DNA of 8,229 nucleotides, from assembly GCA_945898025.1 (NCBI GenBank), contig CAMDGT010000043.1, positions 1 through 8,229 on the forward strand, in the 5' to 3' direction. Source of the stretch: Rickettsia typhi (GTDB taxonomy: Bacteria > Pseudomonadota > Alphaproteobacteria > Rickettsiales > UBA1997). The translations under genes were made by a program, and so were the position numbers. The notes under the pieces were generated by a model. The model saw only the letters and a program-made list of their open reading frames with translations. It was not told the DNA's origin and made no database searches. Positions 1-6,000 of the stretch are shown piece by piece. The first letter of the stretch is position 1; every line of letters begins with the position of its first letter.

Positions 1-338
1 TATTACCAATTATTCAGGGTAAAATTCTCGAGGGATCAACAATTAATACTGATGGGTGGAAGGCTTACGATGGCTTAATTTTAAATGGTTACACTCGTCA
101 TCGAGTTTTTCATTCTACAATGAATTTGCTCGAGGAAAAAATCATGTTATAGTATAAAGTCTTTCTGGAGCTACTGCAAAAGAAGATTAGCAAAATTTAA
201 TGAATTAACGAATGAAAAATTTATCTTGCACTTAAATTTATCTTGCACTTAAAAGAAAGTGAATTTAGATTTAACCATCGAAAACAAGGTTTGTATAAAA
301 TCTTGTTAGAAATTATTAGGAAAAATCCCCTTAACTAG
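1..338 (+). pseudogene. Decayed IS1595-family (ISXO2-like) transposase, 3' part
   Basis: This is the C-terminal part of a DDE transposase of the IS1595/ISXO2 type, cut by the left window edge and no longer readable in one frame. From base 3 the frame gives GSTINTDGWKAYDGLILNGY, containing the conserved TDGW acidic block, and would stop at 150-152. Near 117-120 the homology moves to another frame (NEFARGKNHV, about 119-148), then near 149-153 to a third (KSFWSYCKRRLAKFN from 157). These two shifts fit single-base deletions. A 17-bp tandem duplication at 217-250 returns the reading to the first frame, which ends EFRFNHRKQGLYKILLEIIR...NPLN and stops at 336-338. The usual Glu of the family's ESFWS block is Lys here. 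The family is recognised from memory of its C-terminal motifs. No terminal inverted repeat could be confirmed on the right side. Confidence 0.85.
217..250 (+). repeat. 17-bp perfect tandem duplication inside the transposase remnant
   Basis: The unit AAATTTATCTTGCACTT occurs twice back to back, at 217-233 and 234-250. Removing one copy restores an uninterrupted reading from KFILHL into KESEFRFNHR. The duplication is therefore a secondary lesion that shifts the frame by 17 bases, not part of the original gene. Confidence 0.95.
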
Positions 339-375
339 TCAAGACCCATTATTAACTTAAAAATGAAAATGTATT

Positions 376-813
376 ATGTCTAATAAATTAGTTGCAAAGC
401 TAGAATTGCTTTTGAGCAACTCTTATGCTCTTACGATAAAAACCCAGAATTATCATTGGAACGTTGTTGGTTCTAACTTCGTGGCATTGCATCAACTATT
501 TGGAGATCAATACCAAGAGTTATTTACCGCAATTGACGAAATCGCAGAAAGAATAAGATCTTTTGGAGTTTTGGTTGAGGCTGATCTGTTATATTTTAGC
601 CAAAATAGCCAAATAAATGCACCTAAGAAAAGCAATAATGCAGAAAAGATGGTTGCTGACCTTGCAACAGGACATCAAATCATTATTGATAGCCTTTTAG
701 AAGCTATTAAAGTTGCACAAGATGACAAAGATGAAGGAACCGCAGATTTATTTATCCGAAGAATACAAGTCCACCAAAAGGCTTTATGGGTTCTACAATC
801 AATCAATCAATAG
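376..813 (+). CDS. dps: Dps family ferritin-like DNA-protection / iron-storage protein
   Basis: A 145-residue Dps-type miniferritin, expected to form a 12-subunit shell that oxidises Fe(II) with hydrogen peroxide and stores ferric iron in the cytoplasm. The family signature is clear: NYHWNVVG (residues 25-32), then F35, H39, Y46 and DEIAERIR (54-61). By spacing, the intersubunit ferroxidase ligands of E. coli Dps (His51, His63, Asp78, Glu82) correspond to H27, H39, D54 and E58. The fifth, Asp67, falls on G43, with an Asp next to it at 44. The N-terminal tail before the first helix is only a few residues with a single Lys, so the lysine-rich DNA-binding tail of E. coli Dps is missing and DNA binding is doubtful. 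Length is normal for the family. I chose ATG 376 because the homology begins at once. No clear Shine-Dalgarno site is visible. It is the first gene of a tight cluster. Confidence 0.93.
   Translation: MSNKLVAKLELLLSNSYALTIKTQNYHWNVVGSNFVALHQLFGDQYQELFTAIDEIAERIRSFGVLVEADLLYFSQNSQINAPKKSNNAEKMVADLATGHQIIIDSLLEAIKVAQDDKDEGTADLFIRRIQVHQKALWVLQSINQ
796..811 (+). repeat. Tetranucleotide repeat (CAAT)x4 at the dps 3' end
   Basis: Four exact CAAT units lie across the last dps codons and the first base of its stop codon (TAG 811-813). Gain of one unit would carry the dps reading frame into the frame of the next gene without a stop. Confidence 0.85.
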
Positions 814-821
814 ATAAAACA

Positions 822-1379
822 ATGAAAAAAATCTTTCTTTTAATATTTTTAATATTTTTAAATCAACCTTTATTAGCTCAGGTAAATTTAGAGGTAAAAG
901 ACAACTCTTTGTCAGGACAGAAGCCTAAAATCGAACTCACACTAGATCAAGAAAAAATAACAAAAAAAGAAAATATTGCAAATGAATCTTTAAAAACTGA
1001 ACAATTTGATTTTAAAAAAACTTTGATTGAAGCTGAGCAATATTTTAAATTATCTCGTGATTGGAAAATTCTAAAATGTATTCCTAAAACTGCCTTTATT
1101 TGCACTAAAAAAGAATGCCTAACCAGAGAGGTTGAAAATACTTTAATTCTTGACAAGAGCAAAAATAAAGTTTCTGTTTGTTTGGTAAACGATATTGATA
1201 ATTGCAACGATTATTCGGCTGATTTTAGTCAAACAGGAGTTTTTTTCAATATTCAAACTGAGGGCTCAGCAGGAGTTTTAATCAGAGTGCTAGGAAATAG
1301 TCGCTATAAAGCAATCGCAACCTTTGGGCTGGATGCTTATATTTCAAATGGCGAATGTTTAGAATTCGATAAAAAATAA
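822..1379 (+). CDS. Small exported six-cysteine protein, function unknown
   Basis: A 185-residue protein that I cannot assign to a named family. The same frame is open from an ATG at 786 inside dps. ATG 822 is preferred because it starts a textbook signal peptide: KK at 2-3, a hydrophobic run from I4 to L13, and a likely signal peptidase I site after LLA (17-19). The mature part begins with a Lys/Glu-rich stretch (about 24-70). A compact C-terminal domain (about 80-179) follows with all six cysteines (C86, C94, C99, C120, C128, C179), an even number that suits disulfides in the periplasm or outside the cell. Conserved-looking blocks are SQTGVFFNIQTEG (136-148), GVLIRVLGNSRYKAIATFGL (151-170) and the end DAYISNGEC (171-179). 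It starts 8 bp after dps and 18 bp before leuD, so it is probably co-transcribed with both. Neither neighbour explains its role. Confidence 0.8.
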   Translation: MKKIFLLIFLIFLNQPLLAQVNLEVKDNSLSGQKPKIELTLDQEKITKKENIANESLKTEQFDFKKTLIEAEQYFKLSRDWKILKCIPKTAFICTKKECLTREVENTLILDKSKNKVSVCLVNDIDNCNDYSADFSQTGVFFNIQTEGSAGVLIRVLGNSRYKAIATFGLDAYISNGECLEFDKK

Positions 1380-1397
1380 TATATTTAATTACCTCAA

Positions 1398-2003
1398 ATG
1401 CAGAAATTTAATAATATTGCCTCAATTGCAACTCCAATGCCTATTATCAATATCGATACAGATATGATAATTCCAAAGCAATTTCTAACTACCATAGAAA
1501 GAACTGGACTAGGTAAAAGCCTGTTTTACGAGATGAGATACGATGTCAATGGAGAAGAGGTGTCAGATTTCATTCTTAATAAAAATGAATATAAAAATTC
1601 TCAAATTTTAATTGCTAAAGATAATTTTGGTTGTGGTTCTAGTAGAGAGCATGCCCCTTGGGCATTGCTAGATTTTGGCTTTAGAGTAATTATCGCTCCA
1701 TCTTTTGCGGACATATTTTTTAATAACTGTTTTAAAAACGGAATATTGCCGATTATTATTGAAAATAAAATAATTGATGAATTGCTTGATTTTTCAAAAA
1801 AAACAGATAACTTCTTCAGAGTTGATTTACAAGAGCAAAAGATATTTGCACAAAACAAAGTTTACGAATTTAATATAGACTCTGCAAATAAAGAGAAGCT
1901 TATTGAAGGTTTAGACGACATAGCTCTTACCCTAAAAAAAAGCTCTCAAATTTCAGATTTTGAAAAAGAAAATCAAAGTAAGTTAATGTGGCTATGGGCT
2001 TAG
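1398..2003 (+). CDS. leuD: 3-isopropylmalate dehydratase small subunit
   Basis: The small (swivel-domain) subunit of isopropylmalate isomerase. With LeuC, which carries the 4Fe-4S cluster, it converts 2-isopropylmalate to 3-isopropylmalate in leucine synthesis in the cytoplasm. At 201 residues it has the usual bacterial LeuD length. Diagnostic blocks are NIDTDMIIPKQFL (18-30), DNFGCGSSREHAPWAL (75-90), which is the substrate-recognition loop, and GFRVIIAPSFADIFFNNCFKNGILPI (94-119), a segment shared with the aconitase swivel domain. I see no disruption. The gene lies 18 bp after the exported protein gene. leuC and leuB, its usual partners, are not in the window, so the LeuC partner must be elsewhere if the enzyme works. 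The long C-terminal half and the typical loop favour LeuD over a short archaeal-type homoaconitase subunit. Confidence 0.93.
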   Translation: MQKFNNIASIATPMPIINIDTDMIIPKQFLTTIERTGLGKSLFYEMRYDVNGEEVSDFILNKNEYKNSQILIAKDNFGCGSSREHAPWALLDFGFRVIIAPSFADIFFNNCFKNGILPIIIENKIIDELLDFSKKTDNFFRVDLQEQKIFAQNKVYEFNIDSANKEKLIEGLDDIALTLKKSSQISDFEKENQSKLMWLWA

Positions 2004-2036
2004 TTCCATTCGTCCATTATGTTTGTTTTATAAAGC

Positions 2037-2057
2037 CAATTTAAAAAACTTAAATTG
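2037..2057 (+). other. AT-rich hairpin between leuD and fabI
   Basis: CAATTTAA (2037-2044) and TTAAATTG (2050-2057) are exact inverted repeats around a 5-base loop. The stem is weak, with a single G-C pair, and no uninterrupted T tract follows. It could slow polymerase after leuD or be incidental in AT-rich DNA. Confidence 0.3.
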
Positions 2058-2087
2058 TTGGTTTAAAATTTCAAACTAGATTAATAT
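2058..2087 (+). promoter_or_regulatory. Possible sigma-70 promoter for fabI
   Basis: TTGGTT (2058-2063) and TAATAT (2082-2087) are separated by 18 bases and lie 22 bases before the fabI start. Both hexamers match the consensus only partly. In DNA this AT-rich such matches are common by chance, so this is a candidate only. Confidence 0.28.
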
Positions 2088-2109
2088 AAATTAACAAAAT
2101 AATTAAATT

Positions 2110-2922
2110 ATGACACTTCTTGCAGGTAAAAAAGGATTAATAATGGGTGTAGCTAATAATCGTTCAATTGCTTGGGGAATAGCAGAAGAAGCAAAAAGGT
2201 TTGGGGCTGATTTAGCTTTTACTTTCCAAGGTGAGGCTCTACAAAAAAGAGTTGAGCCCCTCGCTGAATCAGTGGGTTCAAAAATAGTTATTCCTTGCGA
2301 TGTAACAGATCAAACATCTGTTGACGAAGCCTTTGCAACAATTGATAAAGAATGGGGTAAGTTAGATTTTCTAGTTCATGCTATTGCATATTCAGATAAG
2401 GAAGAGCTTAGAGGCAAATACCTTGACACTTCGGCAAAAAATTTTGCCAATACAATGAATATATCAGCCTTTTCTTTAGCCTCTGTTTGTAAGGCTGCGG
2501 AGCCACTGTTTAAAAAAGCTGGTGGCGGTAGCGTTGTAACTCTTAGCTATTATGGTGCTGAAAAAGTAATGCCTCATTATAATGTTATGGGAGTTGCTAA
2601 GGCGGCCTTAGAATCTAGTGTAAGATATTTGGCGATGGATATGGGGAAAGATAATGTCAGAGTTAATGCGATATCTGCTGGACCTGTAAAAACATTAGCT
2701 GCCAGTGGAATTGGTGATTTCCGCCTTATATTTAAATGGAACGAGTATAATTCGCCACTAAGAAGAAATATTGACCTCAAAGATGTTGGAGGTTCAGCGG
2801 TTTTTCTTCTATCTGAGCTTGGCAGTGGAGTTACGGGAGAAGTTATTCATGTTGATGCTGGATACCACATTATTGGAATGAAGAATCCTGATGCTCCAGA
2901 CATCTCAATTGTAAAAGATTAG
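2110..2922 (+). CDS. fabI: Enoyl-[acyl-carrier-protein] reductase (NADH)
   Basis: FabI performs the last step of each type II fatty acid elongation cycle, reducing trans-2-enoyl-ACP with NADH in the cytoplasm. It is a 270-residue divergent short-chain dehydrogenase. Visible features are the nucleotide-binding loop GVANNRSIAWGIA (13-25), the adenine-contacting CDVTD (63-67), and the active site with Y147, Y157 and K164 in the FabI spacing Y-x6-K (E. coli Tyr146, Tyr156, Lys163). The substrate loop from AGPVKTLAASGIGDFR (190-205) and the end HVDAGYHIIGM are also typical. The AIAYSDKEELRGKY segment (91-104) and SYYGAEKVMPHYNVMGVAKA (146-165) match the alphaproteobacterial FabI type. The residue at E. 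coli Gly93 is Ala, which I believe is common in that group. The gene is intact and stands between leuD and the virB6-like gene with spacers of 106 and 82 bp, so it may be its own unit. Confidence 0.95.
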   Translation: MTLLAGKKGLIMGVANNRSIAWGIAEEAKRFGADLAFTFQGEALQKRVEPLAESVGSKIVIPCDVTDQTSVDEAFATIDKEWGKLDFLVHAIAYSDKEELRGKYLDTSAKNFANTMNISAFSLASVCKAAEPLFKKAGGGSVVTLSYYGAEKVMPHYNVMGVAKAALESSVRYLAMDMGKDNVRVNAISAGPVKTLAASGIGDFRLIFKWNEYNSPLRRNIDLKDVGGSAVFLLSELGSGVTGEVIHVDAGYHIIGMKNPDAPDISIVKD

Positions 2923-2952
2923 TTGACTTTTTATCATTATTTAGAAAAATAT
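2923..2952 (+). promoter_or_regulatory. Possible promoter for the virB6-like gene
   Basis: TTGACT (2923-2928), a five-of-six match to the -35 consensus, starts right after the fabI stop codon. The best -10 at normal spacing is only AAATAT (2947-2952, 18-base spacer). Read-through from fabI is an equally good explanation for expression of the downstream gene. Confidence 0.25.
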
Positions 2953-3004
2953 CAACAATTCTGCTAACTAAATATTATTTTAAAAGATACTAAATTTTAA
3001 ATCA

Positions 3005-6000
3005 ATGAGCATTCTAACTAAAATTTGGTTAAAAATAAAAAAAATATCTTACTTTAATAAAAAGAGCGACTCTGTTTTTCGTGTCAAAAAATTAATCACC
3101 TTATCTTTTTTAACTGTTCTTCCATTTATTTCAGCATGCGAATACCTAAATATAAATAAATGCATTGAAGCGGATGATTTTGGCGAAAATCAAATTGAGT
3201 TTCTAGAAGTTAAAAGTAATAATTTAGAAGATAAATGTCAATTTGATGTAAAATATTTAAGCGATCCTTTAACCGAAGATGCTAAGTTGAATGGTCAGTT
3301 TGGGGAGAATATAAAAAAGTGTCTTTTTATTAATAATGGGATGATTTTTTATTATGATTCCAAAACCTATTATTTTAATGGTGGTTGTGCAGGTATTAAT
3401 AACACTACTGATGGCATTACTGATGACAATAGGTCTTCAATTAGAGAGATGTGTATTTCTAATTGTAAAATTGACTGCATCAAAGGCGATTCAACTACTA
3501 CTGCTAAGCCTGATTGGCAATATACAAGCAGTAGCCTGATTCTATCTCCTGAAACCCCAATAAAAATTACTGCAGTCGGTTCTGTAAACCTTCGTTCTTT
3601 AGTTGCCGAGGGTATAAGCGGTACATTTTCACCAAAAAACCCTAGGCCCAATATTTCTACTTCTCTTGATAGAAAAGCTGGGGAAGATTTTTCTTTATTT
3701 TTAAAAGGCGGATACAAAGTAACAAAAATCGGCGACTCTTCTAATCCTACTTATTATTATGGCACCGATCAAGTTAAGGGCAATGTCGATGGAGATTGTA
3801 TTTCACCAAATTGTGTTATTAAGCCCATAACTTCTTTTGCAAGAAGAACTTTAATTTATGCCAAAACCGATAAATCGAAAATTAACGTCAAAAATAAAGA
3901 AGAATGGCAGCAGAATTTATTTCCTGATATTGATTATTTATATAAATATGGTGGAAAATTAACCAATAGTTTAAGTAAGGATCCTGATTACAAATACAAA
4001 ACTGATTGTGATTCTGCAAGCTGTAAATTAATAATTATTAATGCTAAAACTTCTCTTAAATTAGAGATAAAATCTACAAAAAATGAAGTTTTATCTGGTA
4101 TAATTTACAATAAAATTACAAAAGATCAGGAAGATCGTAAGTACTATGTGGAGAAAAAAATATCAATTGGAAAAGATTTTAAGCCAATAGATATCGTCAA
4201 CTCTGAAGATTCAATATCGATTACAAACAGTAAGGATATAGAATTTAAAGCAACAAGTTTGCCTTTCAAAGTTCGTGGTGCAACTCAGGTGCAAAAATCT
4301 GGTTTTCTTTATTTTTCTTATCTTAGATATGTTGATTTGATTACCCGAAAAATCGATGATACTCCAATAAAAATACCTCTAACAATTGCATTTCCTAGTT
4401 CAACTAAATATCATCCTACAATTGACTTTGTAGTTGCTAGTAGTAAAGATGTAAAAACATATAGTAACTGGAGTGGTGGTTATTTTATTAAAAAAGGTTC
4501 GGCATTCATTCCTGATTATTCTTCTTTGTTAAATTCTGATGTCGATATTGATAAAATAAACAATATGGCTTTTGCTATTGACCATCATCGACCTGCGGTT
4601 TTTTGTTCTAATGTTAACGAAACAAAATTAGAGTCTAACAAAAATCCAGATTGTATTAATTCGGTAATCGATAGGAATACAGGAGAGCCTAGTGGATGTC
4701 AAGATCAGCCTGATCTTTGTGATGATATTACGACTGATTACTACTGTCCATATACATGTAAAGGATTTATTATGGAAGAACGAAAATTTATTGATTATAT
4801 GGTTTGCAATCCAGTAACTGGAGAATCAAAAATGAGTTGTTCTATAAAAGATTCATCAGGTGCTTCTTTATTTAATTATATAGAAGACGGAAAAATCAGT
4901 ATAACTAAAGATATTTGGACTTCTGAACCTTGTTTAAAATGCGAATCCTGTTTTAAAGAGAGATATAAGCAAGCGACAGCACCCTATTATATAGATTCAC
5001 AACTTGACCAGTGCTATGATATAGAAGAGTATAATGACCACTATACGAACTTTCTTACTGAGACCGATTCAGTAAAAGATAGCTATAAAATAAAAGAATT
5101 TAATGGCTATTACGGCTCTCTTGGTGATTTAGATAGAGATGTAAAATGTAGCACTTCATCTGACACTTCATCCAGTCCTACAGCTATGAATAAACTTAGT
5201 TGTAGTGGTTATTATAAATTAGTAAAAAGCATTTCTACGGAAGAAGATGCAAGTATTGAATTCTTAACCCTTGGAGAATCCCTTCCTTATAACAACTCTT
5301 ATTCACCTGACGACTCTTCATATAAATTTTCTGATAATAATGTTAGTTTCTCAACATTTGATACAAAAACTACCTATCGAAACGGTGAGATGCTTGAAGT
5401 TAAGCTAGTTACCGATACAAGCGAATTAAAGCCTAGTATTATAAATTATAAATCAAGTTCGTCTACAATTTCGTCAATTCAAACTATTGCCCCCGAGTCA
5501 GCTTATAATTTTGATCAATCTGGTTATTTAACAAGAATATTGTCATTTGAAGATGCGAGCACAAAAAATGCATGCTCCACTAATACTTGTTACGATTGTA
5601 CGGTGGAAAAAAATAGCATTGCTAATTTAGTGAATCATAAATATATGTGCCATACAGTTGGAGTGAAATATGATTCTTCGGGTAATCAAATTAAAGACAA
5701 AGACTCAAGACATGATGAGAGTTTAATCGAAAAGGTTAAATTGGGATTTAAAATAAAAGATCCAGATGAAAAAGATTCGGACCTAACAACAGATCTTTAT
5801 TCTGATAATATGGGCTCTTATTTAGTAAAAGTGGAATTAAAAAAAACAACTAATTTTGGTGCAGATTTGATAAAAAGCATTATCACTCCAGTTTTAGAAT
5901 ATGTTGATGGAACATATAAGATTGTTGACGGCAAAGAAGTAAAAGTAAAAGATTCAATGTTTGAATATCATTATAAACGCTTAATCGCAGATTATAGATA

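Noticed and set aside
786..821. Upstream ATG at 786 as the start of the exported protein
   Set aside because: It would overlap dps by 28 bases and bury the signal peptide behind 12 polar residues. ATG 822 gives a normal signal peptide.
947..1207. Open frame on the minus strand inside the exported protein gene
   Set aside because: It overlaps a plus-strand gene that has a signal peptide and a structured Cys pattern. The antisense peptide has no recognisable motif and fits a chance open frame in AT-rich DNA.
1601..1858. Minus-strand open frame inside leuD
   Set aside because: It is a shadow of the conserved leuD reading frame and shows no family features.
2383..2388. Ala93 of FabI at the E. 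coli Gly93 position as a sign of inhibitor resistance
   Set aside because: As far as I recall, Ala at this site is ordinary in alphaproteobacterial FabI, so it does not point to selection in this organism.
2577..2780. Minus-strand open frame inside fabI
   Set aside because: It covers the FabI active-site region on the other strand and shows no independent signal.
3354..3717. Open frames on both strands inside the 5' part of the virB6-like gene
   Set aside because: They lie wholly within an uninterrupted 1614-codon frame and have no recognisable domain or start context.
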